64,000 bases of DNA. It comes from Ochromonas danica. Lineage: Eukaryota; Sar; Chrysophyceae; Chromulinales; Chromulinaceae. The notes under the pieces were generated by a model. The model saw only the letters and a list, made by a program, of their open reading frames with translations. It searched no databases and had not been told where the DNA came from. Location of the stretch: the NCBI GenBank assembly GCA_015146655.1, contig VKHL01000019.1, forward strand, positions 1-64,000. The letters are read 5' to 3'. The number at the start of each line of letters is the position of its first letter. The first letter of the stretch is position 1. The position numbers were made by a program, and so were the translations under genes. This document shows positions 28,226-37,800 of this stretch, in pieces.

Positions 28226-29662
28226 TCACTGCAGGCCTCGCACTAGCGCAACGTCAGCCTCCAGCGCTGCCTGTGCCCTGCGACTCAACCGTCCAGACCC
28301 TGGCGTGCTTCCTCCTCCTGCACCATTACTGCGTGCGGATGTCATACCTGCATTATAGGGGGCGAAGTTAAAGTTAGCGTTGCTATAGGAGGTGTAGTCC
28401 ATTCCTCCTCCGCCTCCGCCACTGCCTTCCGTACGGCTGGAAAGGGGCAGACGCAGACTGTTGGCGCCTGCAGAGGCCATGGCGGTACTAGCAGCGAGTG
28501 CACCACCACTATTCTGCCGCGACGAGGTCAGCTGCTGTTGTTGGTTGTTGTTGTTGGAGGATGAGGTTGGAGTGCGATCTTCCTGTTGGTTGTGCTGGTT
28601 ATGCCACGATTCTGACCGACTGGCAATGCCTGTAGACGACTGAGGAAATATTGAATTTCCTCCTGCTTGTGCTTGTGTCGAACCTGGTTTGGCACGTACT
28701 CTAGCAGGCACAGTGGGTATTTTAATAATATCAGGAGGCACGAGAGGAGCGACGACAGGCGGCAGCACTTCTCCAGGGTCCAGCGCTTGGTAGACAGGCT
28801 GCAGAGGATTCGTACAGCGCTGGGTTATGATACTGTGCTTGATCGAGTCAGCATGCGCTCCTTCAATGTCTCCCAAGTAGTTGATATGGCGCACTTCCTT
28901 GCGAGGAAAGGGACTGGCATAGCGACTGCCCGCCTCGGCGCCTGAGATGTCCTTGGTCTGCAAGAGAAAGTTGTTGATCTGCTTTGGCTGAGGCTTAGGC
29001 TTGGATAGCGGGTCATCACGAATCTCCATACCGTTGACGAGGTATTGCGGGGCGTTAGGGTCAGTCACCCGAGAAGTGCGATCGACGTAGCGCTGCTTGG
29101 CGGAGATATCCTGCACATCCAAAATGTTCTTCGTCTCGATGGCATTCAGCTTGAGCGTCTGCTTGAGACCTGTTCGAGCTCCTTCAATATCTTGAATAGA
29201 CATGATGTCTCTTGTGGCAAACTCTTTCTTTGGTTTGGGCTTCGTGCCTTCAATGTCCGACACGTCGATGTTGTCTCGAAGGAAAGTTGGCTGAGAAGCC
29301 TCTAGTGGTGCGTAGCTGGGCAGCTGGTAGACTGGCTCAAGAGGGTTGACGTGGCGATTGGTTCGCATCATGCGGTCTTTGATCATTCGCCGCGTGCCTT
29401 CGATGTCGTCGATATAGAGAGAGTTGTCTCTTGTGTTGCGACCGTGGCAGAGCACCTTGGAGGTCGAGCCTGGGATGTCCGCCTGGGTGAAGACAGGCTT
29501 GTTGGTGTAGAGTCGATAAGAAGGTGCCGCGTGCGCGCCGTCGATGTCGGAGATGTCGTTGGTTTGCTTCATTGCGAAGCGCTTGCCATCTGAGCGAGGT
29601 AAAGTGGCTGGCCCAGGGGTCGCAATAGACATCGTCTGATATGGATTGTCATCTCCTTGCAT
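28226..29662 (-). CDS. Repeat protein with D-I-(E/S)-G-(A/T) motifs, probable axonemal or cytoskeletal protein
   Basis: Single exon, 478 aa. The first 290 residues hold at least seven degenerate repeats centred on D-I-x-G-A/T: ISDIDGAHA, YIDDIEGTRR, VSDIEGTKP, IQDIEGARTG, VQDISAKQR, TKDISGAEAG and LGDIEGAHAD. A second motif recurs between them: VNPLEPVYQLP, TDPNAPQYLV and TNPLQPVYQ. The C-terminal 190 residues are low-complexity Ser/Asn/Gln/Gly-rich. Repeats of this kind occur in microtubule-binding ciliary proteins of protists, but I cannot name a family. No signal peptide or membrane segment. It is divergent from the SLC44-like gene, with AACGCGTT and a TAACTTAA motif between. Confidence 0.75.
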   Translation of the reverse strand: MQGDDNPYQTMSIATPGPATLPRSDGKRFAMKQTNDISDIDGAHAAPSYRLYTNKPVFTQADIPGSTSKVLCHGRNTRDNSLYIDDIEGTRRMIKDRMMRTNRHVNPLEPVYQLPSYAPLEASQPTFLRDNIDVSDIEGTKPKPKKEFATRDIMSIQDIEGARTGLKQTLKLNAIETKNILDVQDISAKQRYVDRTSRVTDPNAPQYLVNGMEIRDDPLSKPKPQPKQINNFLLQTKDISGAEAGSRYASPFPRKEVRHINYLGDIEGAHADSIKHSIITQRCTNPLQPVYQALDPGEVLPPVVAPLVPPDIIKIPTVPARVRAKPGSTQAQAGGNSIFPQSSTGIASRSESWHNQHNQQEDRTPTSSSNNNNQQQQLTSSRQNSGGALAASTAMASAGANSLRLPLSSRTEGSGGGGGGMDYTSYSNANFNFAPYNAGMTSARSNGAGGGSTPGSGRLSRRAQAALEADVALVRGLQ

Positions 29663-29795
29663 TCTTCTAGTGCTCTATATTTCACAGTCTTTTCTATGGG
29701 AAGGATAAAGAAGACCACCACCAGGGCAGAGGCTGAGACTACTGGGCAGAGCGATTGAAACGATCACCTGCTGTGATGGAACGAAACCGTCCAAC

Positions 29796-29803
29796 AACGC
29801 GTT
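29796..29803. promoter_or_regulatory. Palindrome AACGCGTT in divergent promoter
   Basis: Located between starts at 29662 and 29891. The flank CAACGCGTTTTA is identical to that at 22027. A weaker relative of the TTAACTTAA motif (ATAACTTAAC) follows at 29824-29833, 58 bp before the plus-strand ATG. Confidence 0.3.
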
Positions 29804-29890
29804 TTAACGGGAAACCAGTTTTGATAACTTAACAAGAAGTACTCCCACCTGCTGCCCATCTCCCTCATCTCAGCAGTGTTGATAATAACA

Positions 29891-31864
29891 ATGCCGACAG
29901 TCGTAGTGCTGGACTTCCTTCCACTTCTCTTTGTAGGACTGGGTGTTCTGCTATTGGGCATTGGTTCGTGTGCATGTTGCTGTTGTTGTTTATGCGGTCC
30001 CGCCCTTCTCGCGATCTTCCGTGGCCGACACAAACCTTCCTCTTCATCTTCCTGGCACGATGACTGCTCCTCGCATGGCGCCTATCAGATGATTGCTACA
30101 CGACCTGCTCCTTCTTCTCCTTTCCTAGGAGCGGCTGCTAACGTCTATGTCCCCTCAGAGCCTGAAGCAGTCCCTCTGGCCGAGGCCTTCGTGTTGCCTC
30201 CACTGGCCGCAGTGAACCCCAAGGCCTCCTCCTCCACCGCACCCACTCTGCTCGATGAAACTGTCGTCCATCCTGTGACTCAGACAGGCTTCCGAGATAT
30301 CTGGATGGCGGTGTTCTTCCTCCTGCACCTCCTCGTCGTGCTCGCAGTGGCGGGGCAGGCCATTGGGTCGTCTTCTTCCTCTCCTGCACACCCTCTCGAC
30401 CCCAACGCTACCTCTTCCACCAGGTCTCTCTATGCTCTGATTGCTCTGTTTGTCTTGATCATGACTATTGCCGCGAGCTTTGCCTCCTCTCTCGTGTTGG
30501 TCTTGGTGGTGAGTCAGGCCTCACGGGTTATCTGGCTGATGCTGTGGTGGAACATCCTCTCTCTCGGTGCACTCTCTGTGCTCTCTTTACTTTCCATGCA
30601 GCTACTGCCTGCAGTGTTTCTGGGTGTGCTCACAGCGCTCAGCTATTGCTATTACCACAGCGTGAAGGATCGCATTCCCTTCACCTCCGCTGTCTTAGCC
30701 ACGGCCTGTGCGGGGCTGAAGGATCGACTGTTGACTCTCTTGACCACTTCCGCAGGAGTAGCGTTGCTACAAGCAGCTTGGATCGCTGTGTGGTCTGCCA
30801 TGGTCTTCGCGATTGGCAAGCGCTATGAGGGCTACGATGACGACCTCAATCTACCGGGGCCGCTGCTCGCTCTGCTCTTGTTCTCGCTCTTCTGGACCGC
30901 TCAAGTCATTTCATATACTCTCTATTCCACCTCTTCTGGTGTAGTGGCATGCTGGTACTTCCAGCCTGGACATCCCGCGCCAGTGCGAGGATCTCTCTTT
31001 CGAGCGTTGACCACCTCGTTCGGATCCATCGTCTTCGCGGCTCTGACTGTCGCGATAGTCACCACGTTACGCGCTCTCTTGCATATTCTTCGTCGCAGAC
31101 AGGAGGAGGACAGCGATCGACGCAGAAGGCGAGGAGAGCGCGACGCTGGAGACGATCTGGTGCGACTGGTGGTGAGCTGCTTCTTGATGATCTTGGAAGG
31201 CCTTCTGCGTGGACTGGAAGATACTTTGCGTTATCTCAATCGCTATGCTCTCGTCTACGTCGCAGCATATGGCACAGACTTTCTCACTTCTGGCAAGCTG
31301 GTAATGGATCTCTTCCAGAGGAAAGGCTGGACGATGCTCATCAACGACAACTTGCTCTCCACCTGCCTCACCATGGTAGCAGCTCTTCTGGGACTGGTAG
31401 GAGCTGTGACAGGTGCAGCGGTACTTCCTCTTCTGATTTATTCGGGAGGATGGCGAGCTGCTCTGGGACAAGACTACGAGGACACTGCCCCATTGGCATG
31501 GTGTGCCATTGGAGGAGCTGCAGGAGGTCTGATTGCTTTGGCGGTGGGGAGTGGATTGGTTTATATGGTGGACAGTGCGGCTGCTATGATTTTCGTGTGC
31601 TTTGCAGAGGATGCTGCCATGCTGCAGGCCACACACCCTCAAGACTACGACAATCTCGTCACGGCCTGGCTGCGTGCACATCCAGAGGCACCTATTGAAG
31701 GTGTGGCTTCCAGGCTGGGAGGAGGATGTGAAGGAGATCGAGATGTGGAGCTGCAGGCCTATGCCTATCCTTATTCTCCCTCCATCTCTCCAACAGCGCC
31801 AACCATGCCCCACTCGACAGCTCTGTCTCAGCCCCCACCTTTCAACCCTTCCTACTATAGATAG
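29891..31864 (+). CDS. Choline transporter-like protein (SLC44/CTL/PNS1 family)
   Basis: Single exon, 657 aa from the ATG at 29891. A first membrane segment runs into a Cys-rich cluster (CACCCCCLCG), followed by a Ser/Pro-rich loop and about ten further membrane segments. Family signatures are in the second half: SGVVACWYF, FGSIVFAAL, YLNRYALVYVAAYGTDFLTS, LINDNLLSTCL and SAAAMIFVCFAEDAAML, the last just before the cytosolic end. SLC44 proteins transport choline (and in some cases ethanolamine) at plasma and organelle membranes; substrate here is inferred from the family. The Cys-rich cluster may be palmitoylated. Confidence 0.88.
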   Translation: MPTVVVLDFLPLLFVGLGVLLLGIGSCACCCCCLCGPALLAIFRGRHKPSSSSSWHDDCSSHGAYQMIATRPAPSSPFLGAAANVYVPSEPEAVPLAEAFVLPPLAAVNPKASSSTAPTLLDETVVHPVTQTGFRDIWMAVFFLLHLLVVLAVAGQAIGSSSSSPAHPLDPNATSSTRSLYALIALFVLIMTIAASFASSLVLVLVVSQASRVIWLMLWWNILSLGALSVLSLLSMQLLPAVFLGVLTALSYCYYHSVKDRIPFTSAVLATACAGLKDRLLTLLTTSAGVALLQAAWIAVWSAMVFAIGKRYEGYDDDLNLPGPLLALLLFSLFWTAQVISYTLYSTSSGVVACWYFQPGHPAPVRGSLFRALTTSFGSIVFAALTVAIVTTLRALLHILRRRQEEDSDRRRRRGERDAGDDLVRLVVSCFLMILEGLLRGLEDTLRYLNRYALVYVAAYGTDFLTSGKLVMDLFQRKGWTMLINDNLLSTCLTMVAALLGLVGAVTGAAVLPLLIYSGGWRAALGQDYEDTAPLAWCAIGGAAGGLIALAVGSGLVYMVDSAAAMIFVCFAEDAAMLQATHPQDYDNLVTAWLRAHPEAPIEGVASRLGGGCEGDRDVELQAYAYPYSPSISPTAPTMPHSTALSQPPPFNPSYYR

Positions 31865-32114
31865 ACTACTTCTCTTTCCTCACCTAATCTCTATTGTTCA
31901 TAGCTCAAAGCAGAGTGAGTGACTGAGTGGTCCATGTTTTATATGACTTAATTACACAATTCCTCTAATTAATTATGAAATTCCTCCTAATGTAACACTA
32001 CCTCTGCATCGCAACTGTGTGTTGTGGTGTGACTGTCGAGTGAGAGCAGTCACCCTCACTGCTCGCTGCTGCTCTTGCATCCCCCCACAATAAGAAAAGA
32101 TCCAAAACAGAGAA

Positions 32115-32820
32115 ATGCTCTACGTCACTGTCGCTATTGTCTTCCTCGCTCTCATTGCTGGTACTTCTCAGGCTGGAAAGGTCAAGCCTTCCCCCAAGCT
32201 TGACACCGCAGGCGATCCTCGCAAGTTCCACGCGGACACCAAGTTGATCGTCAACAAGGACCCCCTGCCAAACATTCCAAAGTAAGCTCCTCGTCCATTC
32301 AGCCACCACCTCCTGTGCTAAATTCTGTTTTTCTGACTTGGTGACTAGGAATGTCTCTGTGTCCTACAGCAGCAACGGCTGGGTGGAGTACAAGCAGTGC
32401 GACTCCCGCTGGGCTTACCAACAGCTGGGATGGTGCTCTGGTGTCACCATCTGCTCTGCAGGCTGTGCCATGTCCTCTGTGGCCATGATGCTCGCCACCA
32501 AAGGCGTGGACGTCAACCCCGGCTCTCTCGACGAATGGCTGAGCAACAATGGCGGCTATGCCAATGGCTGTGACATCTATTGGGGCAGTGTCGACGCCTT
32601 TGGAGTGACCTCTTTCCAAGGCCTCGAATATGCGAGTGAGAGCGCCATCTGCAACGGTCTGGCCCAGGGCCACGGAATCATCGCTAACGTCAATAATGGC
32701 GGCCATTGGGTTCTTCTCACTGGCTGCCAGGGTGGCGGAGTCTTTCAGGTGAACGATCCCGGATACAATCGTGCTACCTATTCTATGAGTGAGATCTTGG
32801 TCGAGGCGGTTTACCATTAG
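32115..32820 (+). CDS. Small secreted C39-like (papain-fold) peptidase
   Basis: Two exons, 32115-32281 and 32349-32820 (GTAAGC donor, ACTAG acceptor), giving 212 aa. The signal peptide is MLYVTVAIVFLALIAGTSQA. The mature domain follows the peptidase C39-like pattern: YKQCDSRWAYQQLG, then the cysteine region SAGCAMSSVAMMLA, DIYWGSVDAFG, and the catalytic His in NGGHWVLLTG followed by FQVNDPGYNR with the Asn/Asp. This family is most common in bacteria (phage-like or peptidoglycan-acting hydrolases) and occurs sporadically in protists. A bacterial origin by transfer is plausible but the gene has gained an intron. A role in digesting ingested bacteria would be speculation. Confidence 0.82.
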
Positions 32821-33445
32821 GTCAACACAGCCATCTATCATAATCTGGTCGAAGTTTTACAATGGTTGGTTTGAAGAATGCTAATGTGAGAGTGTGGAGA
32901 AGGCAATGCTAAGTAAGTCTCTTGTTGAGCATGCTATTTATGTGTGTCTACACGTACTGGCTGCCAGTAGAGCAAATATTATGATATTTCATTAAGGCAA
33001 CTATAAACTATAACATACATCATCAATACTTCATCTCTTCTGCTTGCACTAAACGCATAACAGCCGCCAGTCATGAAGAGGTAATACTTTCTCGCCTCAC
33101 CCAAAGGCTCCTTCTCTCCAACTGTAGAGTCGTTGCACTGTTTAGTGTAAGTCTGCAGCTAAAGAGTGTTAGTAGCGGAATAAATAGGGTTAGGGTAGAG
33201 CGTTGTCCAGCCAAGACAATTTACTCACTATCGTTACTGGAAGACTCCTATAGACTTCTACTCCAGATACCATGTGGAGCACTGCCCACCTAAAACAATT
33301 AGACTAGTCCATGTATTACACCAACCTCTAGATCTCTAGATCTGTAAATTTGGCGGAAGAAGATCCTTGTTCTGCTGGTTGTCTTGTTGTTCTGTCATCT
33401 GCTGGAAGTGTTACTGTACTGTAGTTGTAGTTGTAGGAGCTGGCC
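32821..33445. other. Intergenic region, no gene seen
   Basis: This interval separates two plus-strand genes. It holds one short telomere-like stretch (TAGGGTTAGGG near 33185) and a small CTCTAGAT repeat near 33328. No coding frame, tRNA or other RNA could be supported. Confidence 0.65.
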
Positions 33446-34609
33446 ATGTTGAAGCATGACACTATCTATGAAAACGATGATCTCATCAAAGTGAACCTGC
33501 CTCTGACCTCAGAGCTGCGCGAACATCATCCAGGAGGGAACTTTCCTTTGCTGATTGACCCGGTCGAGAGCCAGCAGACTGCCATTATCGGCATGTTCGT
33601 GCTTCGCCCTGCTGTGGGCGGACCTTTTGTAGGCGATCTTCTGGGAGAGAAGGGAGGCGAGGTGGAGAGTGTCTACGGGGCGGGGCTGGACTGGGCCTTC
33701 AATGTCGACGGACTGGACGGCGGCTGGCTGGTGGCCGCTGGCAGTGCCGTGGATGCCTTCCGCCTGGGCATGCAGTATGGGATCTCTGATGCGGTCATTG
33801 TAAGCAGCTATACAGTGGTTGCCGAAGGTCTGGACCGCCCCAATCGCCCTGCCTACCTCTGGCAGGCCAGTGGACCTCTCGGCTGGCCGCATGTCAAAGC
33901 TGCAGACAGCGACCTCGTCTCCAAAGTGCAGCGACAACGAGCTGAATGGCAACGCTTGGGATACCTCTCAAGCAGAGCCTATCCAGCGCAGATCGTCTAC
34001 AGCTGGAGTGGTGACTGCCAAGGAGAAGATTTCTTGCGAGGCGCGATTTTCCACGCGAAACACCCGACAGGCGAACCTTTTGAATGTTACATTATCACCT
34101 CGTCACAAGGTGCAGAGAAAATCAGAGCGAGAGCTAGTCTGCATGATCTGCAGGATCGTATCGAGCAGATGTTGATTGTCTTGCCCACTGTGTCGGAAGA
34201 CAGCGTCACTCCCGATCTCTCCCTCCTGCCACAGCTACTCTACAAGAAATACGATATACGCATTGCCAATCATGATGGAGGACAGCATGTCCTGAGAGCC
34301 TTTAGCAAGGCAGGTGCTTTGCATCAGCTGAACCTCACGCTGGGTCGACAACGCAATCTACAGAAAGTGTTGGAAGATATCGTGACATCTCCTCCAGACC
34401 ATCTCAAACACGATCAGAATCTCTTGAAAACTTGTCTTGAAGAGTTACCACAGAGACTAAGCTACTTCTTTGCTCGTGATAACGCGGGGTCGGATGGCCA
34501 TGGTCTGCCCCGCAGTCTGCAAGTGGCGAGTTTGCTAACAGACCGCAACGATCAAGTTTGCATTGCAGTGCTCAAACCACCTGTTGGAGAATTCAATTGG
34601 TGGCCTTAG
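33446..34609 (+). CDS. RibD C-terminal (DHFR-fold)-like protein
   Basis: Single exon, 387 aa. The layout resembles the RibD C-terminal / dihydrofolate-reductase-like fold: an N-terminal strand region (TAIIGMFVLRPAVGG), AAGSAVDAFRLGMQYGISDAVIVSSYTVV (like the RibD 'aDAvlvGsgTvra' element), and IANHDGGQHVLRAFSKAGALHQLNLTLG (like the 'EGG..l...l..gLvDEl' element). The normal riboflavin-pathway deaminase half is absent, and the key Gly-rich NADPH motif is altered, so the substrate may differ. No targeting peptide is evident. Riboflavin reductase is one possibility; a pigment or antibiotic reductase another. Identification is by pattern only. Confidence 0.6.
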   Translation: MLKHDTIYENDDLIKVNLPLTSELREHHPGGNFPLLIDPVESQQTAIIGMFVLRPAVGGPFVGDLLGEKGGEVESVYGAGLDWAFNVDGLDGGWLVAAGSAVDAFRLGMQYGISDAVIVSSYTVVAEGLDRPNRPAYLWQASGPLGWPHVKAADSDLVSKVQRQRAEWQRLGYLSSRAYPAQIVYSWSGDCQGEDFLRGAIFHAKHPTGEPFECYIITSSQGAEKIRARASLHDLQDRIEQMLIVLPTVSEDSVTPDLSLLPQLLYKKYDIRIANHDGGQHVLRAFSKAGALHQLNLTLGRQRNLQKVLEDIVTSPPDHLKHDQNLLKTCLEELPQRLSYFFARDNAGSDGHGLPRSLQVASLLTDRNDQVCIAVLKPPVGEFNWWP

Positions 34610-34835
34610 CTTAGCTTAGATAGAGAAAGAAACAAACAGATGTGTATTGCATGTCATTGATTTGCGTATGAAATTGTATTGGTAGAAGATATTGACATAT
34701 TGATGCCTAGAATACTTTACAGTGAAGATGTTATTGTAAATAATGTCTTCTCCTTCTCCTTCTCTTCAGCTCTTGACCTTTCCTCCGGCACTTGATCTAC
34801 TACTAACAGATTGAGCAACGGGCATATTACCACCA

Positions 34836-37800
34836 CTATATTACAACATGGCCAGCAACAGCAAGTTCGACCTGTCCACATCGCTCTTGTTCTATGACTT
34901 TGTCATGAGATGATTGACGGCTGCGCTCAACAACTTTCACTCTCCACAGCCAATAAAACAACAACAAAACCACCACAATCAATATCCCTATCCATGCCAA
35001 TACAAAATATAGTCCTTCCCATCCACCTCCTTGGTCTCCTGCAGTATCAAATACATAGCAGGCGTAGAAGAAGGGAATGAGGACAAGCAGCGGCTGCCCT
35101 GCTCGGATGAGACCAGCGCGCATCTTTCCGCATTGCTCTCCCAACTCCAACAACACAGTCTTCCACGCTTTCTTCTCCTTCTCATCATCACGCTCGCCGA
35201 TGAAAGCGCATTCAAGAACTCGAAGCCATCCAATCTGAGTGAGGTAGGTATTCGAAATGATACTTAAACCAATCAAGACAGAGAGATAAGGCAAAACTGA
35301 TCCAAAGGTCAGCAAACATCCCAACATCATCGTCAGGCGGATGACATAATCTCCAGAGGAGAAACAGACAAAGCGTTGACCAACCGAAGGCGAAGGCGAT
35401 AGATTGGACGAACGATTTGCTGAAAAGGCATTAGACGACATTGTATCTTTGATGATTGGATTAATTGCTAATGGACTAACAATAGACTCATTCTCTTTTA
35501 CTGTCATTTGCAATTCTATTTGCTCTTCAACTCTCCACAATAAAGGCAGAATCTTTTCCAATCGTAGTAGCCGTGATGATGAAGAATGACTCTCACCGTC
35601 ACACTTCATTCTTCGCGTTCTCTTCCAATCTCCATACAATACAATGATCATAACGGACAGAGGATAGAGAATACCAATCAAGACATACTTGTAGACAAAG
35701 ACGTATGCATATTCAATCAATAGTGCAGAGCTGCATTGATACGTGTAGTTGAAGGGAGGAGCGAATTCAATGGAATACTCCGCAATCACCACTTCCTCAC
35801 AGCCTAAATCAGCAAACTGTGCACATTGCTGGAAAGGATAGGAAGACTTGATGGTGCTTGGAGAAGAGAAGACGAAGAAGAAGCAGTCAGAGCTGGCAAA
35901 CATAGTGGCCAGACATGGTGCAACGATTGTATTGAAGAGCATCAAACTGCTCACGAATCTCATATTCTCTTGGTGAAGGTCATTAGTTGACAAATGTTGT
36001 AAAGGTTGGAGGAAGCGGACAACACCTTGTTGCATCATCATACTCCAACATACTTTAAAGATTGACAAGGCCACTGAGAGCATCATCGCACTCCATTTCG
36101 GTATTTGTAAGTACAGATAGACGTAAAGACCATTAACAATGGAGACCAAGCCAATATTCACAATAGCCACACCAATCTTCATTGCTAACACTTTCCACCT
36201 CTCTAACTTCACGTCAGCAGGATCCGAGGACTTCGTTTTGTCAATATCCTCCATCGATCGGTCACTATCCGGCAGGTCAACTATCTGCTGGTTGTCACTT
36301 TCCAAATATGGTAGCCGATTGGTCTCATCGAAGCTATCAACTGGTGATATGCCCACTTCGTTTGAATCATTCACAGCCTCTAGTTTGTTGTCTATATCAC
36401 CTCTCTTATCATTGTTTCCATTCAATCTGATCGGCGCTTCACACAGACTCCTCCCAGCAGTTCCAATCGCTACTATCACTAATATAGTGAATAGCACGAG
36501 AAGCAGAGATACCGACACTTTCCCAGAAAGATAAGCAGCAGATAGTGTCCAAACATATTCGTGACTGTACGAGCCGTAAAACGCCGTTAAACAACCAAAA
36601 ATAGGGCTGCCAATACAAATTATCGTTGTCACCATATAAAATACAAAATATCGTATTTGATGCAATAATCTCCCATCCAAGACAATGTCTAACAATCCTT
36701 CCCTGTAATTAAAGGTACCATTGCTAGAAGAAGTAGTATTTACTATTTCGTGCCAAATCTCCTTCCAAAGCCCTTTCCTTTCCAGCATAGAACTTGTTTG
36801 ATTGCTATGAGAAGGAGTGATGATTTGGTCCCAATCAAACTGCTGCCAGAATATTAAACTATCCCACCAATGCTTTAGTTGATGATAGAAGTAATGCAGT
36901 AAAGTCTCATTCTGAGGAATCATTTGATTTTGGTTTTCTGCGAGATGAGAATCCAAGCGCTTCTTCTCGTGTTTGTTGTTAAAGAAGAGCAACACGACCG
37001 CGACGATGACGGCAATCACTAAACCTGTCCAAATTAACAACGCGATATTCAAGGCATCTGACCCACAGCCATATTGTCGATTGTATGGATCAGCTGTGGG
37101 AACATCACTTCTCAAAGCACTAGATGGACAAGAAAACATGCTACCTCGCAACATATTCAAATCCCCCGGGTCTACCAAACCTACATCATAGTAGAAGGAA
37201 GGGATACGACCTGATAGTCGGTTGATATTCAAATAGATAGAGGCATCTGAAGAAAAACCTGTCGACGTCGTGGATGAGTTGCTTGCATCGTCATTCAACT
37301 GCAACTCACCTTTCAATTTGTTGTAGCTTACATCTAACTGGAGCCATCTGCTTCCTCCACGTAGTGGTTGAGGCAGACTGCCTGTGAGGAAGTTATGGGA
37401 CAAAGAAAGATCATTCAAACGAGGTCCTAAGTCACTGTCTTCTGTCACTGGAATGCTCCCAGTGAGACCATTGCCAGCAAGATGAAGCGTTCTCAACTTT
37501 GGCATACTAAATAGACACTTTGGAATCTTGCCATGAATGGCATCTAAATTCAAACTGTAAGAGTGGATTTGAGGCAGAAAAGGTAAAATTGATTGTCGAC
37601 ATGATTTCGCCGTGGAGAGACCATCCAGAGCGAGCACCTGCAAGTGAGTGAGATTGCATAAACTCTCAGGAATAGTACCTGAGAAGCAATTCTGAACAGC
37701 AGCAAAGAAGCTGATATTATTAGGGGTACCAACAGTGAATTCGCCTGGCAATCGACCAGTTAGTTGATTGCTACTGACATCCACAATTTGAAGAAATTCA

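Noticed and set aside
30949-31813. Long open frames overlapping the SLC44-like gene on both strands
   Set aside because: They are out-of-frame shadows; composition and hydrophobic pattern fit only the 29891-31864 frame, which has family motifs.
33185-33197. Telomere-like TAGGGTTAGGG
   Set aside because: Under two repeat units; expected by chance and not evidence of a telomere or fusion.
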